From Winogradskyella luteola (lineage in GTDB: Bacteria; Bacteroidota; Bacteroidia; Flavobacteriales; Flavobacteriaceae): DNA of 64,000 nt. A model generated the notes under the pieces. That model searched no databases. It had not been told where the DNA came from and worked only from the letters and a program-made list of their open reading frames with translations. The translations under genes were made by a program, and so were the position numbers. The stretch is from assembly GCF_019203985.1 (NCBI RefSeq), contig NZ_JAGSPD010000009.1:1-64000 (forward strand). The letters run 5' to 3'. Below, one piece after another: positions 54,147 to 62,837 of the stretch. How positions within the stretch are numbered: the first letter of the stretch is position 1; every line of letters starts with the position of its first letter.

Positions 54147-54680
54147 TTAATCTATTTGCACTTTCTTAGGCGGTTGCATTACTTTACCACAATTAGGACA
54201 GCTTCGCTTGTCTTTGTCACCATAATACTTATCAAAAATGGCTGGCATATCCGTTTCAATATTATCTAGAGTGAAGTCTTCCTCATATAATTTAGTGGTA
54301 CAGTTTTCACAGAACCAAAGCAATGCATCTTGCACACCTTTTTCTCTTGGATATTCTATAACAAGACCAACTGTATTAGCACCACGCTGCGGTGAATGCG
54401 GAACCTTTGGCGGTAATAAGAATATTTCACCCTCCTTTATATGAATATCTTTTGGAGTGCCTTTGTCAATCACTTTTAATACAATATCACCTTCAACCTG
54501 ATAGAAAAATTCTGGTGTTTCATTATAATGGTAATCTTTTCTGCTATTGGGGCCACCAACGACCATAACAATAAAATCACCGTCTTTCCAAACTACTTTA
54601 TTACCCACGGGTGGTTTTAGCAAATGACGATTTTCTTCAATCCAAGCTTTGAAGTTAACGGGTGGATATACTTTACTCAT
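54147..54680 (-). CDS. nbaC: 3-Hydroxyanthranilate 3,4-dioxygenase
   Basis: The 177 residues match the bacterial enzyme. The cupin iron site is in RKDYHYNETPEFFYQVEGD (His, Glu) with the second His in PPKVPHSPQRGANTVG. The C-terminus carries two CxxC pairs (CENC and CPNC), the rubredoxin-like second iron site typical of bacterial HAO. It opens the ring of 3-hydroxyanthranilate to give ACMS. It sits between the SDR and ACMSD genes, with an 88-bp spacer to the latter made of two repeat-like elements. Confidence 0.96.
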   Translation of the reverse strand: MSKVYPPVNFKAWIEENRHLLKPPVGNKVVWKDGDFIVMVVGGPNSRKDYHYNETPEFFYQVEGDIVLKVIDKGTPKDIHIKEGEIFLLPPKVPHSPQRGANTVGLVIEYPREKGVQDALLWFCENCTTKLYEEDFTLDNIETDMPAIFDKYYGDKDKRSCPNCGKVMQPPKKVQID

Positions 54681-54707
54681 GGTTTAATATTTTAATTCCC
54701 CTTAAAG

Positions 54708-55490
54708 TTACAAACTTTTTGTTCGTCCACCATCAACAGGAAGATTAATTCCGTTAATATATGCGGCTCGTGCGCTTGATAAAAACGTAATAGCATCAGC
54801 TGTTTCTTCGGGTTTTGCGAAACGTTTAGCAGGTACCGCACTTTTCATTGCGTTTGCAGCTTCTTCTTCAGATTTCCCAGTCTTAACAGATTTATTTTTA
54901 ATAATTTGACTTAGACGCTCAGTACCAGTAGCACCAGGCAGTACATTGTTTACGGTAATACCAAATTGACCTAGTTCATTGGCTAGAGTTTTACTCCAGT
55001 TGGCTACAGCTCCGCGAATCGTATTACTAACTCCAAGACCATCTAAAGGTTGCTTAACAGAGGTTGAAATGACATTGATTATTCTTCCGTAGTTTTCACT
55101 TTTCATAAATGGTACGATTGACTGTGCCAAAACATGGTTGCACTTTAGGTGCTGTGTAAATGCAGATTCAAACGCTTCAATTTTAGCTGAAAAGATAGGG
55201 CCGCCAGCTGGCCCACCTGTATTGTTGATCAGTATATGAAAACCGTGATTGTTTTTAATATAAGCCTCAACTTTTGCTTTTAACTCTCTAGGATTGGAGA
55301 AATCTGCAACGATGTAATCGTGATTACGTTGTTGTGGCAGTTCAGAAAGTGTGGCTTTTAGCTTATCTTCATTTCTAGCAATTAAAGTCACTATCGACCC
55401 TTCTTCTGCCAATGCCAAGGCTGTTGCTTTACCTATACCTGCAGTACTTCCACAGACTAAGGCATATTTATTGTTGAGTTCAAAATTCAT
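54708..55490 (-). CDS. Atypical short-chain dehydrogenase/reductase family protein
   Basis: The 260 residues have a Rossmann beginning (ALVCGSTAGIGKATALALAEEG) and NNTGGPAGG in place of NNAG. The usual catalytic YxxxK is absent: the aligned stretch reads SNTIRGAVANW, that is Ser for Tyr and Arg for Lys, while a Ser cluster (VISTSVKQP) stands near the normal Ser. This fits the divergent BKR-like SDR subgroup. C-terminal PAKRFAKPEETADAITFLSS is normal for SDRs. It shares the kyn operon, starting directly at the stop of the PsbP-like gene. The reaction is unknown. Confidence 0.88.
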   Translation of the reverse strand: MNFELNNKYALVCGSTAGIGKATALALAEEGSIVTLIARNEDKLKATLSELPQQRNHDYIVADFSNPRELKAKVEAYIKNNHGFHILINNTGGPAGGPIFSAKIEAFESAFTQHLKCNHVLAQSIVPFMKSENYGRIINVISTSVKQPLDGLGVSNTIRGAVANWSKTLANELGQFGITVNNVLPGATGTERLSQIIKNKSVKTGKSEEEAANAMKSAVPAKRFAKPEETADAITFLSSARAAYINGINLPVDGGRTKSL

Positions 55491-56018
55491 TTATCTTGCT
55501 AGTTTAAAGCTGTTGAGAATTTTATCTCCTACTTCAATATATTGGTTGTATTCAGCATCTGAAGAAGAAAATGTGAGCGCATAGCCTTTTTGATTGTAAG
55601 TGATAATAATTTGTTTGAATTTTAATATCATCCCATTGCCAAAATCAGCTGACCATACAATAGCTACGGCATCTTGCCCATCGACTTTAATGTTTTGGTT
55701 GGATATGATTTCTGCACTTGGAATCTGCATAGAAATTTGATCTATTGATTTTTTAGCATAAACTTCTACATCCATGTCATTGCCACCCAAATCTTCAGTA
55801 TTAAGGTTGATGTTTTCTCTAAATAGATCTTCTTTTTGTGATGCTTCATCTGCCAGTAGAAGAAATTGAATGCTTGGCTGAGGCTTTTGGTCGCTAGATA
55901 CCCAATCCTTAGGATAACTTATGGCGTATTCTTCTTGCTCTAATGTTTTCCAGCCTTCTTGTCCAAAAAGTGCTGTGCTAATAAATAGTAAAGCTAATGC
56001 TGTGATTTTAGTTTTCAT
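55491..56018 (-). CDS. Secreted PsbP/DcrB-like protein
   Basis: The 175 residues have a signal peptide (ending ALFGQ near residue 20). The mature part is a single small alpha/beta domain: YAISYPKDWVSSDQ, INLNTEDLGG, QDAVAIVWSADFGNGM, YALTFSSSDAEYNQY and DKILNSFKL, the pattern of PsbP-like and DcrB folds. The function is unknown. It lies in the kyn operon, 12 bp after the aldehyde dehydrogenase gene and 0 bp before the SDR. Confidence 0.85.
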   Translation of the reverse strand: MKTKITALALLFISTALFGQEGWKTLEQEEYAISYPKDWVSSDQKPQPSIQFLLLADEASQKEDLFRENINLNTEDLGGNDMDVEVYAKKSIDQISMQIPSAEIISNQNIKVDGQDAVAIVWSADFGNGMILKFKQIIITYNQKGYALTFSSSDAEYNQYIEVGDKILNSFKLAR

Positions 56019-56030
56019 GATATTTAGGTT

Positions 56031-57470
56031 TTAATACTTTATACATACATTTTTAGGTTCGGTAAAAAAGCGTAAGGCTTCAAAGCCTCCTTCCCTACCA
56101 ACACCTGAAGCTTTAACACCACCAAAAGGGGTTCGCAAATCTCGCATCATCCATGTGTTTACCCAGACAATGCCTGCCTGTAGTTGATTGCTCATACGCA
56201 TGGTACGTTTTAAATTGTTGGTCCATAATGTTGCAGATAGGCCATATTTAACTTTATTAGCCATTTGCAGAACTTCATCTTCGGTATTAAAGGGCATAAT
56301 GGTGACGACAGGGCCAAAAATTTCTTCTTGGTTAACGCGGCATTCATCATTTGGTACTTCGATAACCGTTGGTTCTAGATAGTAACCATTTTCATAACCT
56401 TTTATATTAACTTCATTTCCACCACAGAGTACTGTTCCGTTTTCATCTTTGGCGATAGCAATATAATCTTTCACTTTTTCTAAATGTGGTTTTGATACCA
56501 AAGCTCCAATATTGGTATCGGGTTGAGACGGATGACCCACCTTAAGCTGCTTCACTTTTTCAACAAAATCGTTTTTGAATTTATCATAAATTGAAACTTC
56601 CACGAAAATGCGACTTCCACACAAACATATTTGTCCCTGATTAGCAAAAGATGAACGAACTGTTGTCTCTAACATATCATTATAATCACAATCGGCAAAA
56701 ATGATATTTGGGTTTTTTCCACCCAGCTCTAAAGATAGCTTTTTAAACATTGGTGCAGCTATCTTAGCGATATGTGCTCCGGTTGATGTGCCACCTGTAA
56801 AACTAATGGCTTTAATGTCTGGATGTTCTATAATCGCTTGTCCCGTGGTTGTTCCTAAACCATGAACAATATTTAAAACACCTTTGGGCAGACCGGCTTT
56901 ATTACAGATTTCTCCAAGCAAATATGCTGTCATTGGAGTAACTTCACTTGGTTTTGCAACCACACAGTTTCCCGCTGCCAATGCTGGCGCAATTTTCCAT
57001 GTAAAAAGATAGAGCGGAAGATTCCAAGGGCTAATACAGCCTACAATACCAATGGGTTGACGTAAGGTATAATTGATAGCATTTTGCCCAACACTTTCAT
57101 GACTTTCACTCGCAAACTGTGTTATAGCGTTGCCAAAAAATCTAAAGTTACTAGCTGCTCTTGGGATGTCAACTGACTTTGCTAAAGTAACCGGTTTGCC
57201 ATTGTCTTTGCTTTCAGCTTTAGCAAAACGGTCTAAATTTTCCTCCAGTAATTCTGAAATCTTTATGAGGATACGACTACGTTCTTCTAAAGTTGTATTA
57301 GACCACAGCCTAAAGGCTGATTTGGCAGCTTGATATGCTTGCTCTACATCTTCTTTGGATGAATTTGGAATTTTGCCGTAAACTTCTCCGTTTGATGGGT
57401 TATGGTTATCTATCCAATGGTCATGGATTGGGTTTTGGTAATCTCCGTTTATGTAGTTTTTAATGTTCAT
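56031..57470 (-). CDS. 2-Aminomuconate/2-hydroxymuconate semialdehyde dehydrogenase
   Basis: The 479 residues belong to the aldehyde dehydrogenase superfamily. The catalytic Cys is in FANQGQICLCGSR (near residue 282), the Glu in KLSLELGGKNPN, and the NAD site in SFTGGTSTG. VNTWMMRDLRTPFGGVKASGVGREGG near the end is typical of the muconate semialdehyde branch. In this operon it would oxidise 2-aminomuconate semialdehyde to 2-aminomuconate with NAD+. The gene starts 3 bp after an unknown secreted protein gene. Confidence 0.94.
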   Translation of the reverse strand: MNIKNYINGDYQNPIHDHWIDNHNPSNGEVYGKIPNSSKEDVEQAYQAAKSAFRLWSNTTLEERSRILIKISELLEENLDRFAKAESKDNGKPVTLAKSVDIPRAASNFRFFGNAITQFASESHESVGQNAINYTLRQPIGIVGCISPWNLPLYLFTWKIAPALAAGNCVVAKPSEVTPMTAYLLGEICNKAGLPKGVLNIVHGLGTTTGQAIIEHPDIKAISFTGGTSTGAHIAKIAAPMFKKLSLELGGKNPNIIFADCDYNDMLETTVRSSFANQGQICLCGSRIFVEVSIYDKFKNDFVEKVKQLKVGHPSQPDTNIGALVSKPHLEKVKDYIAIAKDENGTVLCGGNEVNIKGYENGYYLEPTVIEVPNDECRVNQEEIFGPVVTIMPFNTEDEVLQMANKVKYGLSATLWTNNLKRTMRMSNQLQAGIVWVNTWMMRDLRTPFGGVKASGVGREGGFEALRFFTEPKNVCIKY

Positions 57471-57473
57471 TTT

Positions 57474-58103
57474 TTATAATGCATCGCAATGAAAGATAAA
57501 CAAGATACCTTTTTTGAGAAGTTCTTTCTTTTTTCCCTGAAAATAAGCATTAAGTTCATTATTATATTTAGTGAAATCTTCTTCAAAGGATTTTATTTTT
57601 TCTGAAATTTCTGCTCTGTGTTCTAATAAATCGGAATCATCATTCCATGTAATTAATATTAAGCTGCAGTTTTCAGCATATTTTTCGTTGTAAATTGAAG
57701 TTGATTTTGGCTTAGTTGTTTTAATAATTTTAAACTTTTCTGGTGATAGTTCAAAAAGTCTATCAGTATTTCCAAAATCCACAAATTCATTAATTCTTAT
57801 CCGCAAATAATCTTTTAGTTTAATCTGAGTTTTAAAATCATTATTTGTAAAATCCAAAATAGTGCTTCCTATATTTATTGTTACAATGTGTGAGTATAAT
57901 GCTATCTCATCCTTAACCACAAAATTTTTAAAACTAGCATCAAATTCATTATTAAATTTTTTATAAGTATATAAATAAAAATAACCGTTTATAGTCTCTC
58001 CTTTCTCTGATTGAAGATTTAAATGAAAACGATATGCATATCCAGCATCAGCAAATAAACTGAAAGATAACATTAGAAGTATTACTGATAAGAATTTTTT
58101 CAT
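57474..58103 (-). CDS. Unknown secreted protein inside the kynurenine operon
   Basis: The 209 residues start with a signal peptide (KKFLSVILLMLSFSLFADA). The body is Phe-, Lys- and Asn-rich, with an N-terminal beta segment (YRFHLNLQSEKGETINGYFYLYTYKKFNNEF) and a helical, charged C-terminal third. Two Cys occur. I recognise no family. It fits tightly between ridA (2 bp) and the aldehyde dehydrogenase (3 bp), yet its product should leave the cytoplasm. It may be a recent insertion or passenger gene. Confidence 0.78.
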   Translation of the reverse strand: MKKFLSVILLMLSFSLFADAGYAYRFHLNLQSEKGETINGYFYLYTYKKFNNEFDASFKNFVVKDEIALYSHIVTINIGSTILDFTNNDFKTQIKLKDYLRIRINEFVDFGNTDRLFELSPEKFKIIKTTKPKSTSIYNEKYAENCSLILITWNDDSDLLEHRAEISEKIKSFEEDFTKYNNELNAYFQGKKKELLKKGILFIFHCDAL

Positions 58104-58105
58104 AT

Positions 58106-58561
58106 CTAAGATTTTTTGTAAGCCATCACTTTAATTTCAATTACCAAATCTGGATGCGGTAACTGATGCACGGCAACTGTTGTTCTGGTTGGCCCTGATT
58201 CCTTATCAAAAAACTCTGCATAAGCTTTATTGTAATCTGCAAAGTCATTCATGTTTACCAAAAAAGAGGTGACATCTACAACATCTTTTAAAGAGGCTCC
58301 GACTTTAGCTAAATTCTTATTTATATTTTTTAAAACTTCTTGGGTTTGGGTGTAGGCATTTAGTTTTTTAGTTCCCATTTCGTCAATAATGTCAACACCT
58401 GCAATAGTGTTATCTGATCTGCGTGAGCTAGTGCCCGAAACAAAAATGAAATCGCCTACTTGTTTAATGTGTGGGTAAGCTCCTCTTGGTGTTACTTCGG
58501 TTCCCTTACCTGTTTTTTCGGTAGATGGAGAAGCAGAAATTTTATTCTTTTTGTTATTCAT
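58106..58561 (-). CDS. RidA/YjgF family protein, probable 2-aminomuconate deaminase
   Basis: The 151 residues have a basic N-terminal extension of about 25 residues ([19 protein letters not shown]) before the RidA core: [51 protein letters not shown], and [27 protein letters not shown] with the conserved Arg. RidA proteins are imine/enamine deaminases; the one in bacterial kynurenine clusters (AmnD/NbaF type) hydrolyses 2-aminomuconate to 2-oxo-3-hexenedioate and ammonia. The operon place supports this role here. Confidence 0.9.
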   Translation of the reverse strand: MNNKKNKISASPSTEKTGKGTEVTPRGAYPHIKQVGDFIFVSGTSSRRSDNTIAGVDIIDEMGTKKLNAYTQTQEVLKNINKNLAKVGASLKDVVDVTSFLVNMNDFADYNKAYAEFFDKESGPTRTTVAVHQLPHPDLVIEIKVMAYKKS

Positions 58562-58565
58562 AATA

Positions 58566-59987
58566 TTATCTCAATCTGGCAACTCTGTCGTCTTCTAAAA
58601 TTGCTTCAGTTTCTGTTTTTACTTTGTCTAAAATTACTGCAATGTCGTCATTTATGGAAATGACACCATCTGATAGCATATTTAAAATGGCTTTATCTTG
58701 TGCTCTTCCTCGTAACATCGCTTGTCTATACCCAATATGCTCATTAAAGGTAACCAAACTATACTTTGAAGAGTAGTCTTCTGGGAATGCTTTTTCAAGA
58801 GCCATTTCGATTTTTCGTTTTTCTTGAAATATAGCCTGTCCGACATGGTCTTTCATTTCATGAAAATTATCAATGGCTAAATCAGCTATGGCATCCGTAT
58901 CTTTCTTTCTGGCTTTTTCGTATTCGGTAAATATCATTTCCCAGCTTGCCTCACCGTTAAGTAAATTTCTTTCATATTGATCTAAAACAGCATCAAATTC
59001 TACAACGTCTTCAAAAGAAGCATTCATACCTTGACCATAAAAAGGTACAATGGCATGAGCAGAATCTCCCATTAACAGTGTATTGCCTTTATAATGCCAT
59101 GGTGAACATTTTACGGTTCCCAGTGGTGCTGTTGGGTTTTCAAAAAAGTCTTCAACGAGATTTGGCATTAATGCCAAGGCATCTGGAAATTCTTTCTGAA
59201 AAAATTCAGTTACAATTTCTGGTGTTGCGAGATTGTTGAAATTGTATTCTCCTTCGTCGTAACTTAGAAACAATGTTACGGTGAAACTACCGTCCAAGTT
59301 TGGTAGTGCAATGACCATAAAGTCTCCACGAGGCCATATATGAAGCGCATTTTTATATGTTTTATAGCCACCATCTTCTGCTGGTAAAATACTTAGCTCT
59401 TTATAACCGTGAGTTAACCAGTCTTGCGAGAAGCTAAATAAAAACTTCTTTTCTAGATAATAGCTTTTGCGTAATGCAGAACCTGCTCCATCTGTAGCGA
59501 TGATACAATCTGCATCTTCAATAAATTCATCTTCGGTATGGTAGTCTTTGAATAACGCAGTGGTTTTTTCAAAATCTACAGACTTACATTTTTTATTAAA
59601 ATGGATTTTTACATTTTCGTGTTTTTCTGCTTCAGTTAGTAACAATCCATTGAGTTCACCTCTTGAGATGGAATTAATGTATTCGTGCTCACGACCACTA
59701 TAGTTAGATAAAAATGTATTGCCTTCTTTGTCATGAAGCATTCGTCCATTCATAGGAATACACAATGCTTTTACTTTGTCTTCAATTCCGACAAGTTTCA
59801 TGGCTTTATTTCCACGATCTGAAAATGCTAAATTAATGGATCTGCCTGCAGAAATATCTGTACGTCGCAAATCTGGTCGCATTTCATAAACAGTGACATT
59901 ATAGCCGCGTTGTCCTAATCGTAGTGCTAGTAGGCTACCGCAAAGACCTGCTCCGATTATTAGTATGTTTTGTTGTTTATGTTCCAT
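58566..59987 (-). CDS. kmo: Kynurenine 3-monooxygenase
   Basis: The 473 residues match the FAD-dependent enzyme. The dinucleotide motif is [21 protein letters not shown] at the N-terminus, followed by [25 protein letters not shown], which carries the substrate-binding Arg and is specific to [17 protein letters not shown] and [22 protein letters not shown] are the later FAD motifs. It hydroxylates kynurenine to 3-hydroxykynurenine with NADPH and O2. The C-terminal membrane anchor of animal KMO is absent. It lies 69 bp after kynU and 4 bp before ridA. Confidence 0.97.
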   Translation of the reverse strand: MEHKQQNILIIGAGLCGSLLALRLGQRGYNVTVYEMRPDLRRTDISAGRSINLAFSDRGNKAMKLVGIEDKVKALCIPMNGRMLHDKEGNTFLSNYSGREHEYINSISRGELNGLLLTEAEKHENVKIHFNKKCKSVDFEKTTALFKDYHTEDEFIEDADCIIATDGAGSALRKSYYLEKKFLFSFSQDWLTHGYKELSILPAEDGGYKTYKNALHIWPRGDFMVIALPNLDGSFTVTLFLSYDEGEYNFNNLATPEIVTEFFQKEFPDALALMPNLVEDFFENPTAPLGTVKCSPWHYKGNTLLMGDSAHAIVPFYGQGMNASFEDVVEFDAVLDQYERNLLNGEASWEMIFTEYEKARKKDTDAIADLAIDNFHEMKDHVGQAIFQEKRKIEMALEKAFPEDYSSKYSLVTFNEHIGYRQAMLRGRAQDKAILNMLSDGVISINDDIAVILDKVKTETEAILEDDRVARLR

Positions 59988-60056
59988 TTTTGTTATTCTT
60001 GACTTTGCAGAAATCTATTTTAGATTGTGGTGTTCTGCCTTTGAAATAATGACAGC

Positions 60057-61325
60057 TTAGTTTAATATTTCTTTCATTTTCTCAACCATAAGATAAACAT
60101 CTTCAAACGAATTGTACAAGGGTACTGGTGCACATCTAATGACATCGGGCTCTCTCCAATCACTTATTACCCCAGATTCAGTTAGTTTATCATGCAAAGT
60201 TTTATCAGCATTTAATACTTGAATGGATAATTGACAGCCACGTTCGTCTGGATTTTCTGGTGTAATGATTCTTATGACATCTTCTCCTAACTCCTTTAAT
60301 AAAAACTCAAAATAACCTGTTAGCTTTTTCGATTTTCTTAAGAGTTTCTCCATGCCCACTTCATTGAACATATCTAAAGATGCTTTTATGGCAGCCATAG
60401 ATAAAATAGGGGGATTACTCAATTGCCAACCTTCAGCTCCAGGCAGTACATCAAATTCGTGGCGCATATTAAAACGTGTTTCTTTGTTGTGACTCCACCA
60501 TCCTGTAAATCGGTTTAAACTTTTATCGTAAGCGTGTCGCTCGTGTACAAAACAACCAGACAAACTCCCTGGTCCAGAATTTAGATACTTATATGTACAC
60601 CAAACAGCAAAATCTGCACCAGAATTATGCAAATCTAGATTGACATTTCCAGCACCGTGAGCACAATCAAAACCAACTATACAGTTATGTTTATGCCCTA
60701 ATTTTGTAATTCGTTTTAGATCGAAGAATTGCCCTGTATAATAGTTGACTCCCCCAATCATTATTAAAGCAATTTCATCACCTTGAACATCTAGTATTTG
60801 CTCTAAATCTTCGTAACGTAACAATTCTTCGTCTTCTCTAGGTTTCCAGAGTATTAAACCTTCTTTGTCATCATAACCATGATGACGTAATTGAGATTCA
60901 ACAGCATATTTATCAGATGGAAATGCATCACTTTCAATGACTATTTTGTAGCGTTCTTTGGTTGGTTGATAGAAGGAAGCCATCATAAAATGAAGATTCG
61001 CCGTCAACGAATTCATGGTTACAACTTCAATAGGTTTGGCACCGACTAATTTTGCGGTGCTTTCGGTAAGGAATTCGTGATAAGGTAACCAAGGGTTTTT
61101 AGCATCTGTGTGGCCTTCTACACCTAAATTTGCCCAATCTTCCAGTTCTTGATTTATATAGGCTTTTGTTGATTTAGGCTGTAATCCTAACGAGTTACCA
61201 CATAGATAAATCAATGCATTTCCATGTTTGTCCTTTGGAATATGAAATTGTTGTCTGTAGCTTGATAATTCGTCTAATGTATCTTGTTGTTTGGCGTAAT
61301 CTAGACCAAGTTTATAGTCGGACAA
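60057..61325 (-). CDS. kynU: Kynureninase
   Basis: The 422 residues match kynureninase: FHIPKDKHGNALIYLCGNSLGLQPK at the start, GCFVHERH, and the PLP lysine in CTYKYLNSGPGS. NRFTGWWSHN is diagnostic. It cleaves 3-hydroxykynurenine to 3-hydroxyanthranilate and alanine. The start is a TTG at 61325: no ATG occurs before the conserved N-terminus or just upstream. It is the first gene of the ten-gene operon, with a predicted -7 box 26 bases upstream. Regulation by a local regulator is not seen; none is encoded here. Confidence 0.96.
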   Translation of the reverse strand: MSDYKLGLDYAKQQDTLDELSSYRQQFHIPKDKHGNALIYLCGNSLGLQPKSTKAYINQELEDWANLGVEGHTDAKNPWLPYHEFLTESTAKLVGAKPIEVVTMNSLTANLHFMMASFYQPTKERYKIVIESDAFPSDKYAVESQLRHHGYDDKEGLILWKPREDEELLRYEDLEQILDVQGDEIALIMIGGVNYYTGQFFDLKRITKLGHKHNCIVGFDCAHGAGNVNLDLHNSGADFAVWCTYKYLNSGPGSLSGCFVHERHAYDKSLNRFTGWWSHNKETRFNMRHEFDVLPGAEGWQLSNPPILSMAAIKASLDMFNEVGMEKLLRKSKKLTGYFEFLLKELGEDVIRIITPENPDERGCQLSIQVLNADKTLHDKLTESGVISDWREPDVIRCAPVPLYNSFEDVYLMVEKMKEILN

Positions 61326-61350
61326 TGTGAGATTGATTTTAGGTTTGTAA

Positions 61351-61358
61351 CAAAAATA
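61351..61358 (-). promoter_or_regulatory. -7 element of the kynurenine operon promoter
   Basis: The minus strand reads TATTTTTG, an exact TAnnTTTG match, about 26 bases before the kynU start at 61325. The leader would be around 20 bases. Confidence 0.4.
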
Positions 61359-61442
61359 AGGATTTAAAGCGTAGGATTAAAGGTGTTTCTTAAACCATAA
61401 TAATTTTAGTTATCTTTAGGGAAACGAAGTTTAATTTAAAAT

Positions 61443-61462
61443 ATTCCTGCTTCCACAGGAAA
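61443..61462. repeat. Short palindrome before the iron-sulfur protein gene
   Basis: ATTCCTG and CAGGAAAT face each other across about 6 bases, directly upstream of the ATG at 61468. It looks like a copy of a short palindromic repeat type common in flavobacterial intergenic DNA. Confidence 0.35.
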
Positions 61463-61467
61463 TAGAT

Positions 61468-61887
61468 ATGGGAAAGACAAAAGAATATAATAATGGTGAT
61501 GTAACCGTAGTTTGGGAAGCCGAAAAGTGCATTCATTCAGCAATCTGTGTTAAAAATTCACCTCAGGTATTTCAACCAAAAGATAGACCTTGGATAAAAA
61601 TTGATGCGGCATCTACAGAAGAAATTGTTGAAACGGTAAAGAAATGTCCATCAGGTGCTTTGAGTTACTATATGACCAATGAAGACGATAAGACCTCTCA
61701 ATCTTTAGAGACTAAAGTTGAGGTGTTAGAAAATGGACCGCTTTTGGTTTACGGCACTTTAAAAGTGACGCATAAAGACGGCAATGAAGAAACCAAAAAC
61801 CGAACAACAGCATTTTGTAGATGTGGAGCTTCACAGAATAAACCTTATTGTGATGGGGCACACGTAAAGAAGGACTTTAGAGGGTAA
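61468..61887 (+). CDS. Iron-sulfur protein: divergent ferredoxin-like domain plus CDGSH domain
   Basis: The 139 residues have two parts. The N-terminal half (about 1-70) has Cys in EAEKCIHSAICVKN and KKCPSGALSYY, a mono-cluster ferredoxin-like (Fer4_19) pattern. The C-terminal half carries the CDGSH signature FCRCGASQNKPYCDGAH, which binds a [2Fe-2S] cluster through three Cys and one His. There is no membrane anchor. The role is probably electron transfer or cluster delivery in the cytoplasm; this family is widespread and untested in most species. It is transcribed away from kynU. Confidence 0.92.
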   Translation: MGKTKEYNNGDVTVVWEAEKCIHSAICVKNSPQVFQPKDRPWIKIDAASTEEIVETVKKCPSGALSYYMTNEDDKTSQSLETKVEVLENGPLLVYGTLKVTHKDGNEETKNRTTAFCRCGASQNKPYCDGAHVKKDFRG

Positions 61888-61955
61888 TGAGATATTGCTT
61901 TTCAGCAGCATTAATTCAACTAAATTATTCTTATTTCACCTTTGGTTTATAAAAA

Positions 61956-62073
61956 TGAGTTTCACAAAAAAAGCACTTTAACTCGTGAGGTAAAGTGCTC
62001 GAATATATATAGGCGCACAAGGCGGAAAATGTAAGCTATACGTTTTAGGTCGAAATGACATACGTGAAACTCA
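61956..62073. repeat. Long-span inverted repeat enclosing two hairpins
   Basis: TGAGTTTCAC (61956-61965) and GTGAAACTCA (62064-62073) are perfect inverted copies 118 bases apart. Inside are the terminator hairpin and a second stem (AAAATGTA / TACGTTTT). No reading frame occupies it. It could be a composite terminator, a small non-coding RNA or a miniature element. Confidence 0.4.
61966..61999 (-). terminator. Terminator after the 226-residue lipoprotein gene
   Basis: Perfect 9-base arms (AGCACTTTA / TAAAGTGCT) with a 10-base loop; on the minus strand a run of seven T follows. It is 117 bases past the stop, inside a larger inverted repeat (61956-62073). Confidence 0.65.
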
Positions 62074-62115
62074 CACTATAGATCACAAAAGTAATGCCAA
62101 AAATTAAATTTAGTG

Positions 62116-62796
62116 TTACTCTAATGTTATGCTAACATCTGTAAAGTTTAAATTCCAGTTGCCATCATCTTTTTTGTGGTCAATTGCGATTTTAATGCCA
62201 TTAAAATCTTTATAGTTTTCGAAGGTGTTGGCTAATGATGGTTCTGCTGAATTTCCTTGTCTAAACACCCATTCTTTAATCATGTAATTTCCATCATAAT
62301 AAATATCATAAGCATCACCTGGGGTATAACCTCCTTCGTTTGGGTAGGTTATGGTAATCATGTCTAACTGTTCTTTGTTAATTGGTGATTCTGCTTTTTC
62401 AGGCTCTGAGATTGTAGCAGATGTATCCCAAACTAATTGAAATGGTACCAATAGCCAAAACTTGTCATTAATAAAGCCTCTGTCCACCCTAATATGTGTG
62501 CTATCCATTTGGCTTCTAATATATTCTACAGAAGTCTCACCAGCCGTCATTTTTATTTTATCTTGCTTAGGGTTCCATACCCATGATCTGCCTTTTTCTT
62601 TTATGGTATCTCTATCGACTTTAAAAGTGAACTTTACTTCCGATACATTTTTCCAATGTTCGTAACCATGTGCATTTGCTATTTTTTCGGCAATGGTTAA
62701 TTCATTTTTTTCTTCATCAATTACGATGTCTTCCTTTTCGGATTTACAAGCTGAGACTAATAGCAAGCAAATCAAACCGAGATATAATGACTTCAT
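62116..62796 (-). CDS. Putative lipoprotein of unknown function
   Basis: The start at ATG 62796 gives 226 residues opening with a good lipoprotein signal (LICLLLVSAC). An in-frame TTG 39 bases upstream only adds a stretch before it. The mature part reads HGYEHWKNVSEVKFTFKVDRD, RSWVWNPKQDKI, DKFWLLVPFQLVWD and YDIYYDGNYMIKEWVFRQGN, a beta-rich domain recalling the LolA/LolB- or DUF-type lipoprotein folds of Bacteroidota. I cannot name it. It should sit in the inner or outer membrane facing the periplasm. Confidence 0.82.
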   Translation of the reverse strand: MKSLYLGLICLLLVSACKSEKEDIVIDEEKNELTIAEKIANAHGYEHWKNVSEVKFTFKVDRDTIKEKGRSWVWNPKQDKIKMTAGETSVEYIRSQMDSTHIRVDRGFINDKFWLLVPFQLVWDTSATISEPEKAESPINKEQLDMITITYPNEGGYTPGDAYDIYYDGNYMIKEWVFRQGNSAEPSLANTFENYKDFNGIKIAIDHKKDDGNWNLNFTDVSITLE

Positions 62797-62822
62797 ATTA
62801 AAAAGTTGTTTTAAATTACATG

Positions 62823-62830
62823 CAAAATTA
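62823..62830 (-). promoter_or_regulatory. -7 element of the 226-residue lipoprotein promoter
   Basis: The minus strand reads TAATTTTG, an exact TAnnTTTG match, 27 bases before the ATG. It lies between the two divergent start codons, so any -33 element would overlap the methyltransferase gene. Confidence 0.35.
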
Positions 62831-62837
62831 ACCAAGG

